Below are positions 1-9,013 of a stretch of DNA of 64,000 bases, piece after piece. The position numbers and the translations under genes are program-made. The stretch's first letter is position 1. Every line of letters starts with the position of its first letter. The notes under the pieces were generated by a model. The model saw only the letters and a list, made by a program, of their open reading frames with translations. It was not told the origin of the DNA and made no database searches. Location of the stretch: assembly GCA_964422925.1 (NCBI GenBank), contig CAYRDC010000008.1, positions 1 to 64,000 of the forward strand, read 5' to 3'. The DNA is from CAYRDC01 sp964422925 (GTDB taxonomy: Bacteria; Bacteroidota; Bacteroidia; Chitinophagales; S012-47).

Positions 1-1885
1 TTTTCCAGTCGAAGTACATCAGGTGGCCGGAGCCATGATCGCTGTATTTCATGTAGTAAATTCCGCCTTCCACGCCCTGGGCATTGCCATACCTGCCCGC
101 TTTGATGGGAAGGGCCAGGATACGGCTGCCGATTCCTTCGGGGTCAACTTTTATGTTATTGTCCTTAGCCTTCTCCTTTCCTTTGCCCTTGCTTTTTTTG
201 GTTTCCTGCTCCTGTTTTTCTTCCCCGGCTTTCACTTCATCCGGTTCCGGTTTCAGCGGATTGGCCGCACTGGCGGAAAGTGGGACGATATAAACTTTTG
301 CCATGTCCTGGTAGGCATGGTTCCATTCCGTCCAGCTATAAGTCGGGTTGAAATCACGGTTGGAGATGAATACTAGGTATTTTCCGTCTTTGCTGAAGGA
401 TGCGCCTGAAGACTGGTACCATCCGTCTGTTACGGGATAGGTGGCGGCATCGGGTAGATGGTATAAGTAAATTTTGTTCATGCCTTCTCTTTCCGCCTGC
501 GACCAGGTGATCCACTTACTGTCGGGCGACCAGTTGTAATTCCGGATTTCCCAAACGGTGGCCCGGGCCACTTCAGTGATTTCCCGGGTTTCGATATCCA
601 CAAAACGCAGGCGCAGTTTTTTGTCGCCCCAGAGAATTTTTTTGCTGTCGGGCGACCATTCCAGGGCCCATTTATAGGTATCGGCATGGTCGGTCAGTTG
701 CTTTATTTCGCGGCCGTCTTCGCTGCGGATATAGATTTCATCTTCTCCGGTTTCATCGGATATATAGGCGATCCACTTGCCATCGGGCGACCAGACCGGA
801 TTGCGCTCATGCACCCCGGAGGTTTGGGTCAGGTTGCGGGTGATGCCATGATGGGCCGGCAGGGTGAATAGTTCGCCCCGGGCCTCCACCACCGCCCGGC
901 TGCCGTCCGGAGACAGGCTTCCGCTGCGGATATTCTTGCTGACATCCGCCAGGAAATCACGGCCCGTATCGAAATCATCCAGGATACGAATATGAAGCTG
1001 TTTTACTTCTTCCGTGTTCAGGTCCAGCGTGAACAGGTACCCGCCATTTTCAAAAATGATCGCCCGGTCGCCCAGGGAGGGCCATTTCACATCGTATTCC
1101 GTAAAATCAGTAAGCTTACGGGTTTCCTTTGTGTCGAGATCATACACAAAAAGGTTCATGGTGCGGTCCCGGTCCGACAGGAAATAGATTTTCCGGCCAT
1201 GCCACATGGGGATGATGTCCTGGGCCGGGTTATTGGTAATGTTTTCGGTTTCCCCGGTGGCAAAATCGTACACCCAGATGTCATCAGCCATACCGCCCCG
1301 GTAATATTTCCAGGTGCGGAATTCGCGGAAAACCCGGTTGTAAGCCAGTTTGGTATCATCCGGGGAAAAGGAACAGAACCCACCGGTGCTGAACGGCAGG
1401 GTTTCCGGGAGGTGTCCTTCCCGGTCGACCGTAAACAACTGTCCCTTGAAGGAGTTGAAAGACTGTTTGCGCGACCGGAACACGATTTTTTGATTATCGT
1501 GTGTCCACCCCATGACGATATTGTTGGGTCCCATGCGGTCCCAGATATAATCGCGCCCCAGGGTAGCCGTCCAGGTCAGGCGTTTGGGTTCTCCTCCGCG
1601 GGCCGGCATCAGGTACACTTCCGTGTTGCCGTCATACTGGCCGGTAAACGCGAGCCACTGGCCGTCAGGCGAGAACCGGGCAAACGATTCATAGCCCACA
1701 TCATTGGTCAGCTTGCGGGCCGTGCCACCCGTGGCAGGCACCGTGTACAAATCTCCGGCATAAGTAAACACCACCTGGTTACCGTGAATGGCCGGAAAAC
1801 GCAGCAACCGGGCTTCATCCTGTGCCGCCAATTGCATCCATACCATACCAATCAGCGCCAACAGGGTAAATAATCGCTTCTTCAT
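1..1885 (-). CDS. Tricorn-like secreted peptidase with TolB/PD40 repeats (partial)
   Basis: Starts at 1885 and runs off the left edge; 628 codons are visible. The N-terminus MKKRLFTLLALIGMVWMQLA is a Sec signal peptide. It is followed by WD40/PD40-type propeller repeats with motifs such as FSPDGQWLAFTG, WSPDGKWIAYISD and WSPDSKKILWGD, typical of the TolB-like half of tricorn and S41-type peptidases. Around residues 540-570 there is a Lys/Glu/Gly-rich low-complexity linker. The catalytic PDZ-S41 half would lie beyond the window, so peptidase activity is inferred from the family. Tricorn-like proteins degrade peptides; the signal peptide suggests periplasmic or extracellular action. A near-consensus promoter box (TAACTTTC) lies about 45 bases upstream. 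Confidence 0.85.
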   Translation of the reverse strand, partial: MKKRLFTLLALIGMVWMQLAAQDEARLLRFPAIHGNQVVFTYAGDLYTVPATGGTARKLTNDVGYESFARFSPDGQWLAFTGQYDGNTEVYLMPARGGEPKRLTWTATLGRDYIWDRMGPNNIVMGWTHDNQKIVFRSRKQSFNSFKGQLFTVDREGHLPETLPFSTGGFCSFSPDDTKLAYNRVFREFRTWKYYRGGMADDIWVYDFATGETENITNNPAQDIIPMWHGRKIYFLSDRDRTMNLFVYDLDTKETRKLTDFTEYDVKWPSLGDRAIIFENGGYLFTLDLNTEEVKQLHIRILDDFDTGRDFLADVSKNIRSGSLSPDGSRAVVEARGELFTLPAHHGITRNLTQTSGVHERNPVWSPDGKWIAYISDETGEDEIYIRSEDGREIKQLTDHADTYKWALEWSPDSKKILWGDKKLRLRFVDIETREITEVARATVWEIRNYNWSPDSKWITWSQAEREGMNKIYLYHLPDAATYPVTDGWYQSSGASFSKDGKYLVFISNRDFNPTYSWTEWNHAYQDMAKVYIVPLSASAANPLKPEPDEVKAGEEKQEQETKKSKGKGKEKAKDNNIKVDPEGIGSRILALPIKAGRYGNAQGVEGGIYYMKYSDHGSGHLMYFDWK

Positions 1886-2037
1886 AACTTGACTTTTATT
1901 GTTTGAATATTGGTTTTTGTCAGCGTCCGAAAGTTACCAATTAATCAGGCACCTGCCGATGGCATAACTTTTTTAACGGGTTAGTCGTGCAGTCAGCATT
2001 TCCTAATTTTACCAGTTCTTTGCACAATTTTTTGATC

Positions 2038-3618
2038 ATGACACGAAATACTTTCCGGCAGTTCCTTCTTGCTATAACGGCAGTCATGGTTTCCTGCCAA
2101 ACGGAAAACCAAACTTCCGAAACGTCCGTTCCGGAGCCGATAGCCGTTTCGCTGGCCGATTCCCTGCAGCTGGCCGCTGGCATGGATTACCAGGTACTGG
2201 TTTCCTGGGGCGATACCCTTAACAGCGCTGGCGAAACCTTTGGTTTTAACAACGATTACAACTGTTTCCTGCCCTTGTCCGGGCCGGAAGACGGATTGCT
2301 TTGGACCAATCATGAATATCCTGATCCCTGGTTCGTGAGCGGTTATTCCGGAGGAAAAAAAACCCGCGAACAGGTACGCCAGGAATTGCTTTCGGTGGGA
2401 GGCAGCGTGCTCCATATCCGGCTGGAAGACGGACAATGGTATTGGTCGGATTCGGATACACTTAACTGGCGGCTTACGGGTCTGACCCCACTGGGCATTG
2501 CCGGAAGCCTTCGTTTGGCGGGCAAAGGCACGGTGATTGGCACTTTTACCAATTGTGCGGGAGGGAAAACCCCCTGGAACACCATTCTCACTTGCGAAGA
2601 AAATACCGGCAGCGAGTATTACGGTACCGTGAAAACCGGTGAAGCCGGGGACCGCTGGGTGGATACGGCCGGGGCTTATTATCAGTGGTATCGGTGGAAA
2701 GCGCTGCCACCCGAACATTATGGCTGGGTGGTAGAAGTGGATCCCCTGGCCGGAACCGGGAAGAAATTGCCTGTTCTGGGCCGTTTCGGCCATGAATCGG
2801 CTACGGTAAAACCGCTGCCTGACGGCCGGGTGGTGGTTTATATGGGAGATGATGCCAATGACCGCTGCCTGTACAAGTTCATTGCTTCCGGGCCCGGTAG
2901 CCTGGAAAAAGGTACACTCTATGTGGCCAATCTCGAAGAAGGGCGGTGGATTCCGCTGGATTATAATAAAAACCCGGTGTTGCGGAAACAGTTCAGCAAC
3001 CAGCTGGATGTATTGATTCATTGCCGGGAAGCCGCCCGGCTGGCCGGGGGAACCCCGCTGAACCGGCCCGAGGATATCGAGATTGATCCGCAAACCGGGG
3101 ATGTGTACGTGGCCCTGACTAACAACCTCCCCAAAGGCGATTATTTCGGCCGCATCCTCCGCTTACGCGAACAGGATGCCAATCCCGAAGCCCTGCAATT
3201 CACGACCGGGACCCTGGTGCATGGCGGGGAAGCTTCCGGTATGGCGTGCCCGGACAATCTGGCCTTCGACCCGGCCGGGAACCTCTGGTTTACGACCGAC
3301 CGCTCCTGGGAAATGACGCAGGACCCCATCTATGCTTCTTTCGGGAATAACAGCCTGTTTGTGCTGGACATCCGGGATTCCCTGGCAAGGCCCAGGCGTA
3401 TGGCTGTGGCTCCGGTTCATGCCGAATTTACCGGCCCGTGGTTTACCGGAGACGGGAAATACCTGTTCCTTTCCGTGCAGCACCCGGGTGAGGGCAGCGG
3501 TCCCGATACCCTGTACAGCCACTGGCCCGCAGGCGGCAATGCCCTGCCCCGGCCTTCCGTTGTCGTAATCAGCGGTCCCGGCCTGGAAGCCATTACCAGG
3601 GCCAAAGCGAAAGAATAA
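2038..3618 (+). CDS. PhoX/DUF839-family lipoprotein
   Basis: About 526 residues from the ATG at 2038. The frame stays open further upstream, but 2038 places a lipoprotein signal peptide at the N-terminus with lipobox VMVSC. Family motifs are clear: GGKTPWNTILTCEEN, GRFGHESA, NRPEDIEIDPQTGDVYVALT and CPDNLAFDPAGNLWFTTD, as in PhoX alkaline phosphatases. Known PhoX enzymes bind Fe and Ca and release phosphate from organic esters, and are exported folded by Tat. Here there is no twin-arginine signal, so a phosphatase role is a family inference only. The 3' end overlaps the convergent DUF1761 gene by 26 bases. Confidence 0.85.
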   Translation: MTRNTFRQFLLAITAVMVSCQTENQTSETSVPEPIAVSLADSLQLAAGMDYQVLVSWGDTLNSAGETFGFNNDYNCFLPLSGPEDGLLWTNHEYPDPWFVSGYSGGKKTREQVRQELLSVGGSVLHIRLEDGQWYWSDSDTLNWRLTGLTPLGIAGSLRLAGKGTVIGTFTNCAGGKTPWNTILTCEENTGSEYYGTVKTGEAGDRWVDTAGAYYQWYRWKALPPEHYGWVVEVDPLAGTGKKLPVLGRFGHESATVKPLPDGRVVVYMGDDANDRCLYKFIASGPGSLEKGTLYVANLEEGRWIPLDYNKNPVLRKQFSNQLDVLIHCREAARLAGGTPLNRPEDIEIDPQTGDVYVALTNNLPKGDYFGRILRLREQDANPEALQFTTGTLVHGGEASGMACPDNLAFDPAGNLWFTTDRSWEMTQDPIYASFGNNSLFVLDIRDSLARPRRMAVAPVHAEFTGPWFTGDGKYLFLSVQHPGEGSGPDTLYSHWPAGGNALPRPSVVVISGPGLEAITRAKAKE

Positions 3619-4009
3619 GCGAAAGGATGACAAACCCGCACAGGTGATAGCCCGCGTCTACCAGCATTACCTGCATGGGCTTTTTGTTGTACAATCCGTT
3701 GATGAACATCGGCAGGAACATAAATCCCAATCCGGCCAGCAGGGAAATTTTCAGGGCAAAAATCCAGGTAGGCAACAATAAAACCTGGATAAAAACCGCC
3801 ATGGTCAGGCTGATGATGAACGTGCTGATAAAACTCAGAATATTCAGCAAACCCATACCTTTTTTGTCTTCTTCCGTCAGGATGATATATTGTGACCAGA
3901 TTTTGCCGAAAAGCAGGGGGGAATACCACAGCATGCCCAGCAGAAAATAGAGGATGGTACCGGCCAGCACCGACAGAAAGTTAATTTGTTCCGGAAAGTC
4001 CAATACCAT
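3593..4009 (-). CDS. DUF1761 family membrane protein
   Basis: 138 residues with four hydrophobic segments and the family-typical N-terminal stretch GMLWYSPLLFGKIW. It resembles DUF1761 inner-membrane proteins, whose function is unknown. The last 26 bases overlap the end of the convergent PhoX-like gene. The DUF4468 gene lies 42 bases upstream on the same strand, so the two could be cotranscribed. Confidence 0.75.
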   Translation of the reverse strand: MVLDFPEQINFLSVLAGTILYFLLGMLWYSPLLFGKIWSQYIILTEEDKKGMGLLNILSFISTFIISLTMAVFIQVLLLPTWIFALKISLLAGLGFMFLPMFINGLYNKKPMQVMLVDAGYHLCGFVILSLILSLWPW

Positions 4010-4051
4010 GCAAAACGTTTTTTAGGGTTATTGATTCCTGGTTGCCGTGCT

Positions 4052-4591
4052 TTACCAATCGTCCTCGTTGTATTCCTCTTTTTCGGTGGTCATGTATTCA
4101 GTAAACTCCTTGATGAGCGCCTTCATATATTCGTCAATCACGGCCAGGTTTTGCTGGTTCTCTTTCCAGGCGGGCACCCCGGGTTCCATCCATTTTTCAA
4201 TGCCCAGGTAGGCGCTATATTCCTTATGGATGTCCGTAATCATGTACCGGACCTTGTTGTCTTTGGTCCAGATTTTTATGGTATAAATGATAAATCCCCT
4301 CTTTTCCGGAACATTGCGTTCATTCCGGACCATCAGCACGAACTTGTGTTTCCCGGTTATTTTGCCCAGTGCGGTATCGCGGCTTTGTATTACCTGGCTG
4401 GGATTGCGGTAATGTTCCTTAAACCAGGCCAGGGCTTTGTCCAGCAGTTCGGCTTTGGTGCCTTTGGCATCGAAAACCCCTTCATAGGTTACCCGGCCGG
4501 TTTTTTCATTCACAGGCAATTGCACAGCTTCCTGGGCGCTTCCCCGGGAAAGGAAGAAGACCATCAACAGGGATACGGCTAAAGGCTTCAT
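4052..4591 (-). CDS. DUF4468 secreted protein
   Basis: 179 residues. A signal peptide (MKPLAVSLLMVFFLSRGSA, then QEAV) precedes a domain matching the DUF4468 TBP-like fold found mainly in Bacteroidota: the layout runs VNEKTGRVTYEGVFDAKG, then LAWFKEHYR, then IWTKDNKVRYMITDIH. The tail is acidic (EEYNEDDW). Function unknown; presumably periplasmic or surface exposed. The 241 bases between this gene and gyrB hold no further gene that I can see and presumably carry both promoters. Confidence 0.75.
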   Translation of the reverse strand: MKPLAVSLLMVFFLSRGSAQEAVQLPVNEKTGRVTYEGVFDAKGTKAELLDKALAWFKEHYRNPSQVIQSRDTALGKITGKHKFVLMVRNERNVPEKRGFIIYTIKIWTKDNKVRYMITDIHKEYSAYLGIEKWMEPGVPAWKENQQNLAVIDEYMKALIKEFTEYMTTEKEEYNEDDW

Positions 4592-4832
4592 GGGCTGTTT
4601 GGTTTAATGCCTTAAAGTTACCTGAATCCCTCCGGTTCTACAAGTGTTGTCGTGCACAGCTATCCGGGCCGGAGACGATGATTTCCTAAAGAGCGGGGCA
4701 GCCTGTGTCCTAATGGGTACAAAATCGGCATACCGTTGAAAAATAGGCTGAAAATTAACATAATAAAACACCAAATTGCGGGTTACAATTCATATCTTCA
4801 CATGATTTTTCCTCTGACTTATATGTATTGAA

Positions 4833-6797
4833 ATGCCTGATAAAAAGAAAACAAAACCAACTGATTATACAGCCGAAAATATTCAGGTGCTGGAAGGGTT
4901 GGAGGCGGTCCGGAAACGGCCGGCCATGTATATCGGAGATGTGGGATTCAAGGGCCTTCATCACCTAGTGTATGAGGTCATTGATAATTCGATAGACGAA
5001 GCCCTGGCGGGGTATTGCAAACTCATTCAGGTTACCATTTTGCCTGATAATTCCATCCGGGTGGAAGATGACGGACGGGGCATCCCGACTGAACTGCATA
5101 AAAAAGAAGGCCGCTCAGCTCTGGAAGTGGTTATGACCGTGCTGCACGCGGGCGGTAAATTTGATAAGAACACTTATAAAGTTTCCGGAGGATTGCACGG
5201 GGTTGGTGTTAGCTGCGTGAACGCCCTTTCGGAAAAACTGCGGGCGGAAGTGCACCGGAGCGGTAAAATCTGGGTTCAGGAATATGAAAAAGGCATTCCG
5301 GTGGCTCCGGTACATGAAGCAGGCGTTACAGACCGTACGGGGACCATTGTAGTGTTCACCCCTGACCGGAGTATCTTCCGGGAAACCGTTTACAATTACG
5401 ACACTTTGGCGGCCCGTCTGCGGGAACTGGCCTACCTGAACAAAGGAATAAGCCTGACCCTTACCGATCAGCGGGAAAAAGACGATGAAGGCAATTTCCT
5501 GGCCGATACCTTTTACTCTGAAGGCGGACTGGTGGAGTATGTAAAGCACCTGGACGAAGTCCGTACCCCGCTGATTCCGGAACCGATTTATGTGGAAGGC
5601 AGCCGTGATAACGTAATTGTGGAAGTGGCCATGCAATACAACACGGGCTATTCAGAAAATGTGCACTCCTATGTCAATAACATCAATACCCTGGAAGGCG
5701 GAACCCATGTAAGCGGTTTCCGGAGAGCCATCACCCGGGTGTTTAAGTCGTATGGAGAGAAAAACGGCATGTTCAACAAGGTGAAGTTTGACATTACGGG
5801 CGATGACTTTCGCGAAGGGCTCACCGCCCTGATTTCCATAAAGGTTCCCGAACCGCAGTTTGAAGGGCAAACCAAAACCAAACTGGGCAATTCGGAGGTA
5901 ACCGGTATTGTGGAAAGCATCCTTGGCGAACATTTGTCGAATTACCTGGAAGAGCACCCGAGGGAAGCGAAAATCATCATTGACAAGGTCATTATTTCCG
6001 CCCAGGCGCGCAATGCGGCCCGTAAGGCGCGTGAACTGGTGCAGCGGAAAAATGCCCTGACAGGCAGTGGTCTGCCCGGCAAACTGGCCGATTGCTCAGA
6101 CAAAGATCCTGAGAAGTGCGAAATTTACCTCGTGGAGGGCGATTCGGCCGGGGGCACGGCCAAACAAGGCCGTAACCGCGCTTTCCAGGCTATCCTGCCA
6201 CTGCGCGGTAAAATACTCAACGTAGAAAAAGCCCAGCGCCATAAGATCTTCGACAACGAGGAAATACGGAATATTTATACGGCCCTGGGTGTAATGCCCG
6301 TGGAAAATGGGGATAATGGCGGTACCACCCTCAATCTCGACAATCTCCGTTACCACAAAATCATCATCATGACCGATGCTGATGTGGACGGTAGCCATAT
6401 CACTACCTTGATCCTGACTTTCTTTTTCCGGGAAATGAAAGAGTTGCTGGAGCAGGGGTATATTTATATTGCCACGCCACCTTTGTACCTTGTCCGGAAA
6501 GGGAAAGAAGAGCGGTATTGCTGGACCGAGGAAGACCGTAAAGAGGCAATAAAAGAATTAGCCAAAGAAGGCAAGGAAGATTCGGTGCATGTGCAACGCT
6601 ATAAGGGGCTTGGTGAAATGAATGCCCATCAGTTATGGGAAACCACCATGAATCCGGAAACCCGGACCCTGCGCCAGGTAAACATTAACAGTGCCGCGGA
6701 AGCCGATTACATTTTCAGCATGCTGATGGGCGAAGACGTGCCGCCCAGGCGCGAGTTTATCGAAAAGCATGCCCGGTACGCTCGGATTGACGCCTGA
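4833..6797 (+). CDS. gyrB: DNA gyrase subunit B
   Basis: 654 residues, normal length for short-form GyrB. With GyrA it introduces negative supercoils using ATP. The GHKL ATPase start is clear (LEGLEAVRKRPAMYIGD, EVIDNSIDEALAGYC), as is GGLHGVGVSCVNALS. The Toprim motif EGDSAGGTAKQGRNR is near residue 435 and the metal-binding DADVDGSH near 514. The C-terminal gyrase tail ends with QRYKGLGEMNAHQLWETTM. The GyrB-type sequence, rather than ParE, is inferred from the Toprim and tail motifs. hutU follows after 72 bases on the same strand. No gyrA is in the window. Confidence 0.97.
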   Translation: MPDKKKTKPTDYTAENIQVLEGLEAVRKRPAMYIGDVGFKGLHHLVYEVIDNSIDEALAGYCKLIQVTILPDNSIRVEDDGRGIPTELHKKEGRSALEVVMTVLHAGGKFDKNTYKVSGGLHGVGVSCVNALSEKLRAEVHRSGKIWVQEYEKGIPVAPVHEAGVTDRTGTIVVFTPDRSIFRETVYNYDTLAARLRELAYLNKGISLTLTDQREKDDEGNFLADTFYSEGGLVEYVKHLDEVRTPLIPEPIYVEGSRDNVIVEVAMQYNTGYSENVHSYVNNINTLEGGTHVSGFRRAITRVFKSYGEKNGMFNKVKFDITGDDFREGLTALISIKVPEPQFEGQTKTKLGNSEVTGIVESILGEHLSNYLEEHPREAKIIIDKVIISAQARNAARKARELVQRKNALTGSGLPGKLADCSDKDPEKCEIYLVEGDSAGGTAKQGRNRAFQAILPLRGKILNVEKAQRHKIFDNEEIRNIYTALGVMPVENGDNGGTTLNLDNLRYHKIIIMTDADVDGSHITTLILTFFFREMKELLEQGYIYIATPPLYLVRKGKEERYCWTEEDRKEAIKELAKEGKEDSVHVQRYKGLGEMNAHQLWETTMNPETRTLRQVNINSAAEADYIFSMLMGEDVPPRREFIEKHARYARIDA

Positions 6798-6869
6798 TGA
6801 AGGTATCCGGCAGCGCCTCTTCCCATCAACCAGTGTTTTGTAATTTTATCGCCAGTAAAACATACTGGC

Positions 6870-8528
6870 ATGAAAATCACATTACCCCACACCCCTACCG
6901 GCACCTCGCTCAGCTGCAAAGGCTGGATCCAGGAAGCAGCCCTACGGATGATCCACAACAATCTTGATCCTGCCGTAGCCGAACGGCCGGAAGACCTGGT
7001 GGTTTATGGCGGCACGGGCAAGGCAGCCCGCAACTGGGAAGCCTTTCACCGTATTGTTGCCGCCCTGCGCGACCTCGAAGATGATGAAACGCTTTTGGTT
7101 CAGTCCGGCAAGCCGGTGGGCATCCTGCCCACCCATCCCGATGCCCCGCGGGTAATCATTGCCAACAGCAACCTGGTGGGCCGTTGGGCTACCTGGGAGC
7201 ATTTCCGCGAGCTGGAGCGGAAGGGGCTGATTATGTACGGCCAGATGACAGCCGGTTCCTGGATATACATCGGCACCCAGGGTATTTTACAGGGGACCTA
7301 TGAGACCTTTTTATCGCTGGCCAGCAAGCATTATGGCGGAAGCCTGAAAGGCCGCCTTTGCGTTACAGCCGGCCTGGGCGGTATGGGTGGCGCGCAACCC
7401 CTGGCGATCACCATGAATGAAGGGGTGTGCCTGGCTGCCGAAATGGAAGCCTGGCGCGTGGAAAGGCGTATCAAAACCCGCTATCTCGACAAAATGACGG
7501 CTGACATTGACGAAGGGATCGACTGGGCGCTGGCTGCCCGCGACCGGGGCGAAGCGCTTTCTGTGGGCGTGGTTTGCAATGCCGTGGACCTCCTCCAGCG
7601 CCTCCTCGACCGGGGCATTACGCCTGATGCCCTCACCGACCAGACCTCCGCGCACGATCCGCTAAACGGTTACTGGGCGGCCGGGATGAGCGTGGAGGAA
7701 GCCAAAGCGCTGAGGCAGTCCGATCCCGAGGCCTATTTGCAGCGCTCGCTCGATACCATTGCCCGTCATGTGGAGTTAATGCTGGCTTTGCAGAATAAAG
7801 GCGCGGTAACTTTCGATTACGGCAATAACATCCGCGGGCAGGCCCTGGAACACGGGGTGAAAAATGCTTTTGATTTCCCGGGCTTTGTCCCGGCTTATAT
7901 CCGTCCCCTGTTCTGCGAAGGCAAAGGCCCGTTCCGCTGGGTGGCCCTGTCGGGCGACCCGCAGGATATCTACGAAACGGACCGTGTGCTGGCGGAGCTG
8001 TTTCCCGAAAATACCGGTTTGCTGCGCTGGCTGCGGCTGGCCCGCGAAAAAGTGGCTTTCCAGGGTTTGCCGGCCCGGATTTGCTGGTTAGGCATGGGCG
8101 AGCGTGAGAAAGCCGGCCAGGCTTTTAACGAACTGGTGCGCAGTGGCAAAGTAAAGGCACCCATCGTGATTGGCCGCGACCACCTGGATACCGGAAGCGT
8201 GGCTTCCCCGAACCGCGAAACCGAAGGTATGAAAGACGGAACCGATGCCGTGGCCGACTGGCCTATTCTGAATGCCCTGATCAATACGGCCGGAGGAGCC
8301 AGTTGGGTGTCATTCCATCATGGGGGCGGGGTTGGCATTGGCTATTCGCTCCATGCGGGGCAGGTGATCGTGGCTGATGGCACCGAGGCGGCCGCCCGCA
8401 GGCTGAAACGGGTGTTGCATAACGACCCGGCCCTCGGGGTGATACGCCATGCCGATGCCGGCTACGAGCTGGCTAAAGAAACCGCCCGGAAATTCGGGCT
8501 GGACCTTGAGCAAAGGCTGGATTCTTAA
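6870..8528 (+). CDS. hutU: Urocanate hydratase
   Basis: 552 residues, the usual length. HutU converts urocanate to imidazolonepropionate in histidine degradation, with tightly bound NAD+. Visible family motifs include YGQMTAGSWIYIGTQGI, the NAD-binding VTAGLGGMGGAQPLA, and the Cys-containing LPARICWLGMGER. The glycine-rich NTAGGASWVSFHHGGGVGIG lies near the C-terminus. None of hutH, hutI or hutG is nearby, so the pathway must be completed from elsewhere. An upstream TAATTTTA resembles the Bacteroidota -7 box. The last 4 bases overlap the stop region of convergent gldH. Confidence 0.97.
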   Translation: MKITLPHTPTGTSLSCKGWIQEAALRMIHNNLDPAVAERPEDLVVYGGTGKAARNWEAFHRIVAALRDLEDDETLLVQSGKPVGILPTHPDAPRVIIANSNLVGRWATWEHFRELERKGLIMYGQMTAGSWIYIGTQGILQGTYETFLSLASKHYGGSLKGRLCVTAGLGGMGGAQPLAITMNEGVCLAAEMEAWRVERRIKTRYLDKMTADIDEGIDWALAARDRGEALSVGVVCNAVDLLQRLLDRGITPDALTDQTSAHDPLNGYWAAGMSVEEAKALRQSDPEAYLQRSLDTIARHVELMLALQNKGAVTFDYGNNIRGQALEHGVKNAFDFPGFVPAYIRPLFCEGKGPFRWVALSGDPQDIYETDRVLAELFPENTGLLRWLRLAREKVAFQGLPARICWLGMGEREKAGQAFNELVRSGKVKAPIVIGRDHLDTGSVASPNRETEGMKDGTDAVADWPILNALINTAGGASWVSFHHGGGVGIGYSLHAGQVIVADGTEAAARRLKRVLHNDPALGVIRHADAGYELAKETARKFGLDLEQRLDS

Positions 8529-9004
8529 GATTTCAATTTTGTCCGCTTTTCCAGGCGAAGCCCCACGCTCATCACACCGGGCAGCGGGTTGGTTCGCATG
8601 ATATGCTCCACTTCAAAACGGTAAATGCCGGTTTCGCTCAGGTGCAAGCCTTCCACTACCCGGAGCTGGGCAAAACAGGTGGTGCTCATGCATTCCCCGG
8701 TCCACCGGCCTTCCTTATTGCTGGCCAGGTGCAATTGCTTCTGAAGTTTTCCTTGTTTGCCGGAAGGATAATAGGTGTACAGGTTAATCCAAAGGTTGGT
8801 GAACGGATATTCCGTGGTGTGCCGGATGTTTATGTAGAGGTCATAAGAGGCCTGGGTATCCTGCACGGCTACCTCGAAAACCAGTTTCCGGTTGCGTACC
8901 CATTCAAAACCGGGTATTTCCTGGTTCAGTTCATAAACCTGGTTTCCCAGGCATGCGCTCAGCAGCAGGGCAAACGGCAGCCACCATTTCCGTTGTAATT
9001 TCAT
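8525..9004 (-). CDS. gldH: Gliding motility lipoprotein GldH
   Basis: 159 residues with lipobox LLSAC at the end of a short signal peptide. GldH is a lipoprotein required for gliding in Flavobacterium. The segments VYELNQEIPGFEWVRNRKL and TEYPFTNLWINLYTYYPSG fit the family. It sits 9 bases after ricT on the same strand in a holB-ricT-gldH group. GldH homologs also occur in non-gliding Bacteroidota, so motility is not proven. The 3' end overlaps hutU by 4 bases. Confidence 0.88.
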   Translation of the reverse strand: MKLQRKWWLPFALLLSACLGNQVYELNQEIPGFEWVRNRKLVFEVAVQDTQASYDLYINIRHTTEYPFTNLWINLYTYYPSGKQGKLQKQLHLASNKEGRWTGECMSTTCFAQLRVVEGLHLSETGIYRFEVEHIMRTNPLPGVMSVGLRLEKRTKLKS

Positions 9005-9013
9005 TTTCTTTTA

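Noticed and set aside
992..1873. 293-residue plus-strand frame opposite the tricorn-like gene
   Set aside because: Long antisense frames are common in this G+C-rich DNA; the minus strand has a signal peptide and clear propeller repeats.
1993..3093. 366-residue minus-strand frame opposite the PhoX-like gene
   Set aside because: No recognisable motifs; the plus-strand frame carries all PhoX signatures.
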